This document shows, one piece after another, positions 54,164 to 64,000 of a stretch of DNA of 64,000 nt; positions within the stretch are counted from its first letter, which is position 1, and every line of letters starts with the position of its first letter. The DNA lies in contig CM074704.1 of assembly GCA_037367355.1 (NCBI GenBank), forward strand, positions 1,364,001 to 1,428,000, written 5' to 3'. The position numbers were made by a program, and so were the translations under genes. Below the pieces are notes generated by a model. It was not told the DNA's origin and ran no database searches. It saw only the letters and a program-made list of their open reading frames with translations. Source of the DNA: Neoscytalidium dimidiatum. Taxonomy: Eukaryota > Ascomycota > Dothideomycetes > Botryosphaeriales > Botryosphaeriaceae.

Positions 54164-56193
54164 ATGGTGGAGAACCTGGGAGGAGGGTACTTCCTCGGTC
54201 GCCGAGGCACGAGCCACGGGGCTTGTTTGTTCTCCTTCGTCGTCCTTGCGTGGCGTTTCGCAATCGATACCCACTGTTTCCCTGATCCGTGCCGGTCGCA
54301 CAGGCGGACGGACTCGAGTCCTGAAACGAAAAGTTTACTTTTTCCTGCAGAAGAGTTTTGACGTTCCCCCATCTTGATCATTACTGGCATGCCGCTCCAG
54401 CCCATCCGTGCCGACCCAGGCCTCGAGAAGTTCCACGCGTTTGACGTGAGATCGAGCACAATGCCCGTATCAGCAGGACGTGAGGCTACTAGCATGGACG
54501 CGCGCGCGCGCACAGCAATCATTCGGCTACGCTCCTTGCCGCTTAGTCCTGGGGTCCCAACAGTTCCCCTCTCCAGTCTGCAGAGGGGGTGCCGCAGTTG
54601 GTGCTTAATGTTGATTACTGTCTGCGCTTACGAGGGAAAGTAAGCTCGGGAGAGTCAAAGCATTCATGCGTGTGGCTTCGAGCACCTGCTTGCAGATCCA
54701 TACCGGATTCGGATGCGCGCATCCAACTCTATAGCAGCTCCTCCTGCGGCTCGACGTTAGCGCAGCCGGTCGAGGCTGAGGTTGTGTTTCTGGTCGAAGC
54801 TAAGCGACGATGCACGCTGTTTTTCTTGCATTCTGCTCTGCCGCTGCTGCTGTGCAATGCAGCGAGCAGGTGACAGTGCAGTTGCGCAGCCTCCTCTCCC
54901 ACAACGACGACTGGCTGATCGACACCCTGCTCGCAGCCGAGACTCGCGTCAGCCTGCGCGTTCCCTTTTGCAACCTCGCTGCTCCAAACAGCGAGCGGAC
55001 CGTGCCACCGGGAGTCGAGAGTCGGGACTCGTACGTGCCGTATGCGCGAACGAGCTGGTCGAAACCCACAGATGCGCTGGCTAAGCATTGCTAAGCTTTT
55101 CGCAAGGGCGGGGGTCGGCGAAAGGGATGAAACGCAAGCACTGTTGGGGGGGATGTGATCTTGTTTTTTTTTTTTTTTGGTGGGTGCTGGGCAGGGGGGA
55201 GAGCTCCGTGCGGCCAGCAGAGGTCGTCCGAAGCGCTGTGGAGGGGCTGCGGTGGGGACTCGAGCCTACGTAAGACAAGCCGTTGTACCTGGCGGGCAGC
55301 TTGTTTCACGAGGCTTGCGGCAATGTTTCAAGGATGGCCCGTCGGCGAGCGGTCCTGCTTCTCAACTGTTCGTCTGGTGTCACTTTAGAACCGGGGAGAT
55401 GTCCCATCTTACGAAAACGGCGGACGTGGCGACGGGGGCGGCATCTTCGGCATGCGCAGATTCGTCGACCGAGTGGCGGAATGGAGGGCTTGGTGGAGGC
55501 GAGGGCTTCCGGCTGCTTTGCGAACAGGCTCTGCAAGTCGGACGCCGTGCAGAGGCAAGGTGGCGAGCTGGAAAGGATTCACGCCGGAGTGAAGGGGGGG
55601 TTTGACGGCGGAGGGTGTCAGTTTAAGCGTGCGGCTGGGCGGTTGATTGGCCGGGGGCGGCCGCAGCCAACGGCGGTGGTGGTGGTGACGTCGCGCAGGC
55701 GTGTTTGGGCGGCGGGAACGAAAAGCTTGGGCGCGGAAGCGACGACGCCCGAGCGCCAGTCGCCAGTCGCCAGTCGCCAGTCGCCCGCCTGCTGCTCGCT
55801 CCCACGCCGCTGCCGCCCTCTTCTCGTCATCGACCATGCGGCAGTCGGCCTGCGCTGCGCACTTTGTGCGACCCCGTGTGCCAAGCCGCGCGAGAAATGG
55901 CGACGACGCCCGTACCGGTCAGCCGCCCAGGCGCGCGGAATGTGCGCCCCGGTCGCGTGCGCTGCGCTTTTTGTGCGGAAACCGCTAGCAGGCCCGCTGC
56001 CGCCGGCGCTGAGAGAATGTTGGCTCCGCCTGCGCCTGAAGAGCCGGCCGCTTCCTGCCATAAATTCCAAACGGCTGGCTATCCGCGTCTCACAGGCCGC
56101 CAGCAGCTCCACCGCCGCTCTGTTTCACCTGCATTCCTCCCTGCTTGCTCCTCGCCCTCACCCCAGCTCGCCGCAATCAAATCCTAGAGGAAA
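54164..56193. other. Gene-free 2 kb upstream of CCC2
   Basis: Contains a run of 17 T near 55163-55179, four tandem copies of CGCCAGT (55754-55781) and GC-rich sequence with many overlapping chance frames. No domain or splice pattern supports a gene. It is unusually long for a promoter in this compact part of the window. Confidence 0.5.
55754..55781. repeat. 7-bp tandem repeat CGCCAGT, four copies
   Basis: Four exact units in the CCC2 upstream region, about 410 bp before the start codon. Confidence 0.85.
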
Positions 56194-59100
56194 ATGGCCT
56201 TGCCCGGCCCCGGGCACCACCAGCACGACCCGTGTCGTGTAAGCACGACCGTATTCATATCCAACCTCCACTGCCCTTCGTGCGTCCACAGCATCGAGGA
56301 GGCCCTCCGAGTCCTCGACCCGGTCCCGGCCTCGATTTCCCACAGCGTCGTGTCGCACTCGGTCACCGTTCGCCACGACCCAAGCTTGCCCGTCGATCGT
56401 ATTTCCAACGCCCTGGAACTCGCTGGCTTCGAGATCCATAGCATCTTCCAGGATTCCCGTCCCGTCGAGCCCACCGCCTCCCCTTTCCCTCCACAAGACG
56501 ACGACGGCGATGCTGAGTGGGAAAAGAGCCTAGAGCAAGCAGTCCGCCGCTGGAGGGAGTGGAGACACGGCAGCAAGGTCCCCGACATGACGAAGCGCGA
56601 AAGACACATCCAACAGTGCGCCCAGTGCGCCGCTGAGTGCGACCCCTCCACCAAGTATGCCGCTGGTTCGGAATCCGAGCTCAACGCTCTCGCTCCCCAC
56701 GACGAGAAGAGCAGCTTGGACGTCGAGAAGGTCAGCATCGTCTCCGGCCTGTCTGGGAGGTTCAGCCTTGACTCGGTCGTCATCTCCACAACTCCTAAAT
56801 CTGCCAGCGTCTACCGTGCCACCATCGCCATCACAGGCATGACATGCTCTGCATGCGTGGGCTCCATAACCCGTGTCGTCGAGGAGCTTCCATACGTCCG
56901 TTCTGTTGCCGTATCCCTGTTGACCCACAGCGCGTCGGTCGACTTCGAAGGGGAGGACAACGTCGACTCCATCATTGGCGCCATCGGAGATGCTGGCTTC
57001 GATGCCAGCCTTGACGGCCTGGAAGGCATCGACGACCGGCGGAATTCCGTCCGCCCACCGGATGTGGGCAAGTGGAGAGCAGTCTTTTCCATCGGAGGCA
57101 TGACCTGCAGCGCCTGCATCAACGCTGTCACTTCAAGTGTGCAGCAGCTTCCTTGGGTTGAAACAGTCAACGTGAACCTCTTGTCGCACAGCGCGACGGT
57201 CATTTTCAGCGGGAAGGAGGGTACGGACGCAATCAAAGAGGCCATCGAGGATACCGGCTTTGACGCTACCCTTGACAATGTGTCGAGGCTCGCCCAGGAG
57301 ACACAGCAGGATATCTGTCGTACCGTCACAGTCCGCATTGACGGCATGTTCTGTCACCATTGCCCGTCGAACGTCATCGAAGTCCTCGGTCGAGACTTCT
57401 TCGGCGCGGTGCAGATCGAAAGCGTCCCCACCCTCAAGGACCCGCTGTTGCAGATCAAGTATACGCCGAACGTACCCCAGGACTTCACCATTAGGCGGAT
57501 CCTCAGCACCATTACTTCAGTCAACCCCGCTCTGGAGCCCTCGATCTTCCATCCTCCCACCATTGAAGAACGCGCTCGCGCCGTGCATGCCCGGGAAAGG
57601 AGGAGGATACTCCTGAGGCTCGCGCTCTCTGTCGCCGTGGCCGTTCCCACCTTCACCGTCGGCATTGTGCTCATGAGTCTGGTCTCTGAGCATAACCCCG
57701 CTCGCATGTTCCTGATGGAGCCAATGTGGGCAGGCGGCGTCAGCCGAACCCAGTGGGCTTTGTTCATCCTCGCGACGCCTGTGTACTTCCTTGCCGCCGA
57801 CACGTTCCACAAAAGAGCTGTCAAGGAGGTCCGGGCTCTTTGGCGCCGTGGAAGCAGGACGCCAATTCTTCAGCGCTTCTACCGCTTCGGCAGCATGAAT
57901 ATGTTGATGTCTCTGGGGACCAGCATCGCGTACTTTGCATCCATCGCCGAGCTTTGCCTGAGTGCTACTGGAGCGGAACACGTGGCCGAGGAAAACTACT
58001 ATTTTGACTCCGTGGTGTTCCTAACCATGTTCCTTCTCATTGGCAGGTTTCTTGAAGCTTACAGCAAGACGAAGACTGGCAACGCCGTCACCGCTCTGGG
58101 AAGTCTCAGACCAGACGAGGCCGTCTTGGTGGACACCGTCCAGATGAAGGATCAGAAGGTGAGCGTCGACCTCCTTGAGGTTGGAGACATTATCAGGGTT
58201 CAGCACGGAAGCACGCCGCCGTTTGACGGCACTGTCGTGGACGCACCCAGCAAGTTCGACGAGTCCAGCCTCACCGGCGAGTCGCGACTAGTTACCAAGG
58301 AGATCGGCGACATTGTATATGCAGGAACGGTGAACAAAGGTGGCCCGATACAAGCCAAGCTCACTTCCATTTCCGGTTCTTCAATGCTGGACCAGATCAT
58401 TAAGGTCGTTCGTGAGGGTCAAACCCGCCGCGCGCCCGTCGAGCGGGTTGCAGACTTGATCACCAGCCACTTCGTTCCTGTCGTCGTTGCCATCGCCATC
58501 ACCACTTGGGTTGTTTGGCTTTCTCTCGGATTGTCTGGATCTCTGCCAGATGAATACCGCGGCAGTCATTTAGGCAGCTGGGAGCTCTGGTCTCTACGCT
58601 TCGCCATTGCTCTCTTCGTGGTTGCTTGTCCCTGCGGTATTGGTCTCGCCTCTCCAACGGCGCTTTTCGTCGGCGGTGGTCTCGCCGCTCGCCATGGGAT
58701 TCTCGTCAAGGGTGGCGGCGAGGCTTTCCAGGAAGCCAGCTCTCTCGACTGCATCGTATTTGACAAGACGGGCACGCTGACCCAAGGGGGCGACCCTGCC
58801 GTCACTGATGCCGAGTTGCTGTCTCATCTGGAAGAAGATGAAGTATGCGGATTGGCCAAATGTCTTGAAGAAAGCAGCAGTCACCCAATTGCCACCGCAA
58901 TCACTGCATTCTGTGCCTCTCACATAGCCCGAGAGTACACCGTCGTCTCTATCGAGGAATTCCCCGGAAAAGGTCTCAAAGGCACATTCAAGACCCTTGG
59001 ATCACCCCCTCGCACCGTCCAAGCTATTATTGGCAACGAAGCCCTCATCGCCGACCACGAAGTCATCGTCCCCGATGCCACCTGCACCGTGCTGGACAAT

Positions 59101-59841
59101 TGGAAGCGCCAGGGCAAGTCCGTCGCGCTCATGGCGACCAGCGTCGAAGGCAGCGCGTGGACCTTGACTGCCGATTTCGCCATCGCCGACGCCCTCCGTC
59201 CCGAAGCCCGCGGCACGATCGCCGCCCTCCAGTCCCGCGGCATCGACGTGTGGATGCTATCAGGCGACAACCCGACAACGGCTGTCGCCGTTGGTGCGCA
59301 AGTCGGCATTCCGTCTACCAACGTCATCGCGGGCGTGCTGCCGGACCAGAAGGCCGAGAAGATCCAGTACCTGCAGAAGACTCTCGCCAGCCGCAAGAAG
59401 GCGAAGAAGGGAAAAGCGACCAGGGCTACCGTCGCCATGGTCGGCGACGGCATCAACGACTCGCCCGCGCTCACCATGGCCGACGTCGGCATCGCCATCG
59501 GTTCCGGCTCTGACGTGGCCATCTCGTCGGCCGACTTCATCCTCGTTACGAGCAGCCTGGACGCGGTGCTCACGCTGGTCGATCTGAGCCGCAAGGTGTT
59601 CAGGAGAGTGTGGTTCAACTTCGCGTGGGCGGGCGTGTATAACCTCTGCGCTATGCCCATCGCAGCGGGCGTGCTGTATCCGATCAAGACGGCGAGTGGG
59701 AGCCACATTCGGTTGGACCCCGTGTGGGCTAGTTTGGCGATGGCGCTGAGTTCAGTGAGCGTCGTGTGCAGTAGTCTGCTCTTGAGGAGCAGGGTGCCCG
59801 GCGTGGGGTTCAGGGTGGAGAACGGAAGGAAGGATGCTTAG
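56194..59841 (+). CDS. CCC2: Copper-transporting P1B-type ATPase (Ccc2/ATP7-like), 1,215 aa
   Basis: A single uninterrupted frame of 1,215 residues. Metal-binding domains in order: residue ~27 (LHCPSC, without the usual Gly-Met), ~213 (GMTCSAC), ~305 (GMTCSAC) and ~387 (GMFCHHC). Then eight membrane segments with the phosphatase motif SLTGES, the metal-path motif VVACPCGIG (Cys-Pro-Cys), the phosphorylation site DKTGTLTQGG, the SSHPIA motif of P1B pumps, and the hinge GDGINDSPAL. Ccc2 pumps copper(I) into the late Golgi for multicopper oxidases of iron uptake and laccases. All catalytic motifs are intact. Absence of introns over 3.6 kb contrasts with its neighbours. The 5' two kb of empty sequence may carry copper-responsive elements, but none is recognised. 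Confidence 0.96.
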   Translation: MALPGPGHHQHDPCRVSTTVFISNLHCPSCVHSIEEALRVLDPVPASISHSVVSHSVTVRHDPSLPVDRISNALELAGFEIHSIFQDSRPVEPTASPFPPQDDDGDAEWEKSLEQAVRRWREWRHGSKVPDMTKRERHIQQCAQCAAECDPSTKYAAGSESELNALAPHDEKSSLDVEKVSIVSGLSGRFSLDSVVISTTPKSASVYRATIAITGMTCSACVGSITRVVEELPYVRSVAVSLLTHSASVDFEGEDNVDSIIGAIGDAGFDASLDGLEGIDDRRNSVRPPDVGKWRAVFSIGGMTCSACINAVTSSVQQLPWVETVNVNLLSHSATVIFSGKEGTDAIKEAIEDTGFDATLDNVSRLAQETQQDICRTVTVRIDGMFCHHCPSNVIEVLGRDFFGAVQIESVPTLKDPLLQIKYTPNVPQDFTIRRILSTITSVNPALEPSIFHPPTIEERARAVHARERRRILLRLALSVAVAVPTFTVGIVLMSLVSEHNPARMFLMEPMWAGGVSRTQWALFILATPVYFLAADTFHKRAVKEVRALWRRGSRTPILQRFYRFGSMNMLMSLGTSIAYFASIAELCLSATGAEHVAEENYYFDSVVFLTMFLLIGRFLEAYSKTKTGNAVTALGSLRPDEAVLVDTVQMKDQKVSVDLLEVGDIIRVQHGSTPPFDGTVVDAPSKFDESSLTGESRLVTKEIGDIVYAGTVNKGGPIQAKLTSISGSSMLDQIIKVVREGQTRRAPVERVADLITSHFVPVVVAIAITTWVVWLSLGLSGSLPDEYRGSHLGSWELWSLRFAIALFVVACPCGIGLASPTALFVGGGLAARHGILVKGGGEAFQEASSLDCIVFDKTGTLTQGGDPAVTDAELLSHLEEDEVCGLAKCLEESSSHPIATAITAFCASHIAREYTVVSIEEFPGKGLKGTFKTLGSPPRTVQAIIGNEALIADHEVIVPDATCTVLDNWKRQGKSVALMATSVEGSAWTLTADFAIADALRPEARGTIAALQSRGIDVWMLSGDNPTTAVAVGAQVGIPSTNVIAGVLPDQKAEKIQYLQKTLASRKKAKKGKATRATVAMVGDGINDSPALTMADVGIAIGSGSDVAISSADFILVTSSLDAVLTLVDLSRKVFRRVWFNFAWAGVYNLCAMPIAAGVLYPIKTASGSHIRLDPVWASLAMALSSVSVVCSSLLLRSRVPGVGFRVENGRKDA

Positions 59842-60857
59842 AGTGATTGATTGTTGGGTTCAAAAAGGGTTTTTTTTTTTTTTTTTGCTTTCTGAACTGG
59901 TTTCGGTAGTGACTGATACCCCTGGTTTATGATTTTCTTTTTCTATCTTCGATCCACGCGCGTGACTATTGCACTTTGAATTGCCTGTCGAATGGTTCAT
60001 GCTCGGCTCCGAATATGGTTTATACCAAGAACATGATGCTCGGCTTGACACTCCGGCAAGTTTCTGCAGTCTTGAGGCTTGTGGTCGTCTCCTCAATCAC
60101 CGCACTTCTACTGTACCGCATCTACTCCTTTACGGAACATTGTGTGCCCCTTCTTTACTACTCTTTTCACCACCCTGGTCAACACTTGCGGCGCCGCCTT
60201 CTGCTCAACCTCGATTGCTCGCGACGGGTCCTCATGTGCGTAATTTCGACGAGGCTTTCCCTCCAAGAGTCGGAGCTCCTTCAGATCGGGCATATTTAGA
60301 TACCACGAACATCCCAGCTCAAGACCCCGTCGGAGCAGCAATAGCCTGACGCCTTCCCCGCTCTTGGTCGGAATCCTGGCCTCGCTTCTGCAGAGTCTGC
60401 AGCAGCGCAAATGCCTAAGGCCGCCTCACAGAATTCACGTCATCGGTTTCACGGCTGGTTCAGGATTCACATGTCGCATCTGCTCAATTCTGACTACCGT
60501 CAATTTTTCATTTTCAGTGAGGAAGAGAGTCAATCACCGGCGCAGGACAGAATTTGGCCAAAATAGTTTTGGCGGCCTCCAAGCGTGCCCGTAAGAAACC
60601 TCTCGTCGGCATTGAAATGATCATCGGATCATGAGTAAAGAGACGACGGTGGCAGTGCCCTTGGCCCGTTTTGTAATGACCCAGGCCAACGGCCTTTAGT
60701 CCATATAGATTTGTGTATAATACTCCGATTCTACTCTTTTAGTATTTTTACGAGTCCCTTACCTACAGGGCCTCTGTAATCGCGGTCGTTTGGCTCGCAA
60801 CTTTCGGAACTTTCTCTCCTAAAAAAAAATAATATGTGGTCCATCTCTTTAGGAGCC
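59842..60857. other. No gene seen; poly-T after CCC2
   Basis: A run of ~17 T (59870-59886) follows the CCC2 stop. Further right are only short frames. The sequence becomes repeat-like from about 60.65 kb. Confidence 0.45.
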
Positions 60858-61095
60858 TGTGAGGGAACGAACACCTAAAGGTTATTATTACTATTAAGAA
60901 GAAATCTCAGTACAAAGAGGAAAAGAAGAGAGAGAGTAAGAGGGAAGTAGGTATATATATATATATATATATACCCGCCTACGGTCGGTGACTAAGCCTA
61001 CTGCTGGTAACTAAGCCGACGAAATATTAGTTATTCCGGTTCCTAGGTGACTACCCGGCGGTCTATTTCCTAATTAGTGCCCTAGGGGCCTGACA
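60858..61095. mobile_element. LTR-like segment abutting rDNA
   Basis: Begins TGTGAGGG, ends CCTGACA, with TG...CA ends and a (TA)n microsatellite inside (60952-60973). Its right end touches the rRNA fragment almost directly. No target duplication is visible (GAGCC before, CTATC after). The LTR call is tentative; the abrupt junction to rDNA is clear. Confidence 0.35.
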
Positions 61096-61097
61096 CT

Positions 61098-61387
61098 ATC
61101 TGCTGGATTATGGCTGAACGCCTCTAAGTCAGAATCCATGCCAGAACGGGGTGATTCTCTCCTGCACATCGTAGTCGGATACGAATAGGCCTCCGGCCCA
61201 GAATCCTAGCAGGCCGGCGACGGGGGCCCCGTTGAAGTCGGGGTCCCCAGCTGGCGGATTGCAATTTCACAATGCGCAGGGATAAATCCTTTGCAGACGA
61301 CTTAGCCGTCCGACCGGGTCGTGTAAGCAGTCGAGTAGCCTTGTTGTTACGAGCTGCTGAGCGTAAGCCCGCGTCGGCTAGATTTGT
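61098..61387 (+). rRNA. Orphan 3' end of the large-subunit (25-28S) rRNA gene
   Basis: The sequence ATCTGCTGGATTATGGCTGA, then CGCCTCTAAGTCAGAATCCA, GTCGGATACGAATA, GGATTGCAATTTCACAATG, GCAGACGACTTAG, GAGTAGCCTTGTTGTTACGA and CTGCTGAG ... AGATTTGT is the conserved last ~290 bases of fungal LSU rRNA, in + orientation. Everything upstream of ATCTGCTGG is missing: the left neighbour is an LTR-like segment. Only small differences from the expected consensus are seen (for example GCAGTCGAGTAGCC where GCAGTAGAGTAGCC is usual), so it is a recent or conserved copy but cannot make a ribosome. Identity is certain from conserved rRNA blocks. Confidence 0.93.
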
Positions 61388-61800
61388 TGAGACACACTCT
61401 CTCCCCGTCGTTGGACCGGACAGGCGCCGGTCGTCGAGGGGGAGGGTTCGCCGAGGGGCGGAGCGGCCTGAGGGTCTCCGGGTAGCCTCATGGCGCCGGG
61501 CGCGGAGGCGCCGGCGTGCCGTCGTCGCCCGTCGGCACGAGGCCGCGGCCACGCAGCGACCGCGGGCCCCGATCATCGCCGCCGTCGCGTGCATGCGTGC
61601 CTCCCCGCGGCTCGGTCCGGGGCGGCGACGAGGCCTCCGGGTGAGCCAGTAGTGGCAGGGGTACCCCAGCGTTTTGTGGAGCGAGTCATGTCGGTCGCTT
61701 TGATGGGCGCCCGACGAGTCATTCGCTTACTGGTCGGCCTAAAGACCGATCATGCGCGAGAGAAGAGCCCCCCCCCTACCTTCCCGTTCCCTTTTTCTTT
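61388..61800 (+). other. rDNA intergenic-spacer-like sequence
   Basis: Directly after the LSU 3' end lies very GC-rich sequence (GGCGCCGG, GAGGGGGAGGG, GCGGAGGCGCCGGCG), as expected for the start of the rDNA spacer, fading into pyrimidine-rich DNA near 61.78 kb. The long minus-strand frame over this part is antisense to rRNA and spacer and is not a gene. That it is the native spacer is inferred from position. Confidence 0.6.
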
Positions 61801-61944
61801 TACCTAGCTTAGTAATATCGTTAGCTTATACCCGTCCTACTTAAGACATACGTAATACCGGTTCCAACGCTAGAGAGAGAGTAGGTTAGAATTTTTACTT
61901 ATTCTATAGGGCTAGTTAGAAAAAAAAAAAATCCGGAGAGAAGA

Positions 61945-62159
61945 TTGTGAGGACCGTGAGGTAGACAGGGAGTCGACAGAGGGACGAAAGGCTTGCATTC
62001 GTAAACAGACGATTCGATAGAGAGGAGGTTTCGGTTGGCCGGCCTCGGTCGGGGTTTTACCCTCCGCCCGGCCGCTAGGGTTCCGCCGACGATACGCCGG
62101 TGGCCTCCTCCTTACGATAGTCTCTGGCTACCTATCTATCTACGGTCCGGCGTTTGACA
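61945..62159 (+). mobile_element. LTR (partial), same family as 18.5 kb
   Basis: From GGACCGTGAGGTAGACAGGG to GGCGTTTGACAC the sequence follows the LTR at 18519-18725 base for base with scattered differences, in the same orientation. The first ~60 bp of that LTR (with its TATA element) are replaced here by unrelated sequence, so this copy is 5'-truncated or recombined. It ends about 220 bp from the VPS10 stop codon. Confidence 0.65.
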
Positions 62160-62376
62160 CAAAGCTGATTATATGTAAAACCTACCTAGTAGACATATCG
62201 TACAAAAGAGGGAGAATGAAGAGGAGACCCATCCATCGACACGTTCTCCTCTCTCCTTCCCTTGCCCAAAGGGCTGCCGTTCCGCATCCCACACCCATCC
62301 CCCGACAAAAAATAAAAAACTCGCACCAATCAGTCTACCTGATACACACATACTTGTTCGAAAGATGAACCATAAA

Positions 62377-64000
62377 TCACACGTCCTCCTCACTATCCTC
62401 CCCCAGCAGCTCACCCTCATCCGGATCCACCACCGCGTAATCGCCACGGGCGAAAGAGCCCCTCGTCGTGTACGTGCGTCCGTAGTAACTGCCACCACCG
62501 CCGCCGAACCTGCCGGACACGCTGCGCCACAGCGAACCCGCCAGGAGCGGCACGGCCGACAGCACCGCGACGAGCCCGGACACGGCGGCGACGGGCCACG
62601 AGATCCAGCGGCTGCCGCTGTCGAAGCTGGGCTGCGAGTCGCCCAGCCGGATCTGGCCGAACTTGCCGTCCCAGTTGCGCCACACGTACCAACCAATAGC
62701 GCCCGCGGCCGCGAACGGGATGACGACGGCGAAGAAGATGGCCACGCCCGAGGCGCCGTGCTTGCGTTTGTATTCCTCTTCCTTGTCCGGGCAAGGGCGA
62801 GTGCCCGCTGTGAGGTCGAGCTCCTTGCCGCCCTGGCATGTCGTGAGCGGGATGCGGCGGTAGCCGGTAACGTGGTTGTATTCGATGACGTTGGGGTTCT
62901 TGCAGACCGCGTCGTTGGGGACCGGATCAAGGCCGGGCACGAGCTTGCAGCTGCCGTCGTTTTCGTCGCGTTCGAAATTGTAATCACTATTACATCGGGA
63001 ATTAGGATCTGGCACGTTCAGGGTGATGAGGGATAACTTACCATTCGAAGTCAGCTCTTGTGCATGTGCAGTTCTTCTTAATGTCATGAAGTTTCTGGAT
63101 GTCATGTCCGTTCCAGCACTCCGCACCAAGCTTCTTCCTGTGGTATTGCGCGACGTGGCCAAACAGGCAGTTCTCTTCCTGCATAGGATGCTTGGGCTCC
63201 CAGAGATCGTAGTCTCCGCCCGTGGGGTCATCCTCATTGAGTTCGCAAATCCGGTCAAACAGCCCGGAGAAATCAAGATTGACGGTGATGAGGTTCTTGT
63301 TACTGCGGCCCCAGAGGAGGAAGTTCTTGGACGTGTCGCTGGGGACGGTCGATATCGAGTCGATGATCATCGGTGAGTCGGGGCTGAACTGGTACTTCTC
63401 CCATGTCTTACCCTCATCAAGGGAGTAGAAGACAGAATCCGTAGGCTCTCCCTCCTGAACGATGACTATGATGGAGCCCTGGTCACCGTATTCCCACATG
63501 AATGTTCCCTTCATCACTTCGTGCCAGGTGATACCGCCATCTCTCGTGACGAACGTGTTTCCTTCGCTGTGTCGGCCCAGGAATTCGCCAACGTTGCCAA
63601 CGCCCATCATGAGCCCGACAGCGGATGGTGAGGAGAAGGTATCCCGGGGATCTTTGCGCTCCGTGTAACCGTGGATATGGAGCGAACACTTGGCGAGCCC
63701 CTTACCAGTGCAAGGGTACTTTGCGCCGTCCGAATCTTTCTCAGGAGGCGGGATTAAAGCCCACTCCGCTCCGTCATTGTGCGTGATCATTGACTTGAGC
63801 TGCTTCTTGGCACCCTTGTCCACCTCGTCGGCATTTGCGACGATGTTTATCAAGGCTGCACCTTCCAACCCCTGCATCTTCTCGAAATCAACATATCCGT
63901 CCGCGTTGCGGTTCACCTTGGCGATGCTGAGAACATAGTCCGTGCCGTTGCTATTGCTCTTGAGAATGGAGCCGTACTCCTGATCACGCTCGTTGTTCAT
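62377..64000 (-). CDS. VPS10: Vps10 sorting receptor, C-terminal part (partial)
   Basis: Two exons visible, 64000-63042 (continuing past the window edge) and 62986-62377, with a GTAAGT...TAG intron of 55 bp. About 522 residues are seen. They include Asp-box repeats of the second ten-bladed propeller ([16 protein letters not shown]), the Cys-rich 10CC module ([42 protein letters not shown]), a membrane segment ([20 protein letters not shown]), a second hydrophobic stretch and a cytosolic tail with [11 protein letters not shown] and an acidic end ([13 protein letters not shown]). Vps10 cycles between late Golgi and endosome and sorts soluble vacuolar hydrolases such as carboxypeptidase Y; the aromatic and acidic tail motifs serve retromer recycling. 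The Met at 64000 is probably internal, because the full protein is near 1,400-1,500 residues. Confidence 0.93.

Noticed and set aside
55283..56242. 319-residue frame upstream of CCC2
   Set aside because: Overlaps the CCC2 start in another phase, Arg/Ala-rich, crosses the CGCCAGT repeat, no recognisable features.
61124..61594. 156-residue open frame on the minus strand
   Set aside because: It is antisense to the LSU rRNA 3' end and GC-rich spacer; rRNA antisense frames arise by composition. A Tar1-like antisense gene was considered, but nothing in the protein supports it.

Overview
The window looks like a filamentous ascomycete (Pezizomycotina) chromosome segment, possibly from a Dothideomycete; that placement is an inference. 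Supporting signs are short introns of about 45-75 bp with GT...AG ends, densely packed single-copy housekeeping genes, fungus-only families (Och1-like GT32, PMT4, Vps10, fungal rhodopsin-domain proteins), and a long AT-rich tract that has lost nearly all CpA/TpG in the manner of repeat-induced point mutation (RIP).

Two compartments are visible. The left ~25 kb is accessory and repeat-rich. It holds a partial C2H2 gene at the edge, a chromodomain gene, small orphans, a GT32 mannosyltransferase, a GPI-type secreted protein, a 626-residue orphan with an in-frame stop near its end, a probable solo LTR, broken fragments of a fungal rhodopsin-domain gene and of an LIDGDG-type gene, LINE relics, a small secreted protein, and then a RIP-mutated LINE tract (about 13.95-18.35 kb) interrupted by a 100-bp N gap. 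After that come an LTR, a ketosamine-kinase-like gene whose catalytic motif is lost, a Gly-rich small gene, and a membrane-protein pseudogene with several stops and frameshifts.

From about 25.1 kb to 59.8 kb the window is ordinary core genome: mitochondrial phosphate carrier (-), AMP deaminase (-), a two-finger C2H2 protein (-), proteasome ATPase Rpt1 (-) divergent from chaperonin subunit Cct4 (+), succinate dehydrogenase flavoprotein (-), ribosomal protein uL3 (-), PP2A B subunit (+), UAA-family nucleotide-sugar transporter (+), protein O-mannosyltransferase Pmt4 (+), a GRF zinc-finger protein (+) and a copper P-type ATPase (+). The genes are mostly independent housekeeping units. One loose theme is Golgi/ER supply (Yea4-like transporter, Pmt4, Ccc2, Vps10).

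Between 59.8 and 62.2 kb there is a second repeat island. It contains an orphan 3' end of the large-subunit rRNA gene with GC-rich spacer, lying between LTR-like sequences, one of which is the same family as the LTR at 18.5 kb. The window ends inside VPS10 (-). I found no CRISPR array, no convincing tRNA and no clear new multi-gene system. The items most worth a second look are the in-frame TGA in the 5.7-kb orphan, the orphan rDNA end between LTRs, the duplication at the 3' end of RPT1, and the RIP tract with its untouched GC-rich island.
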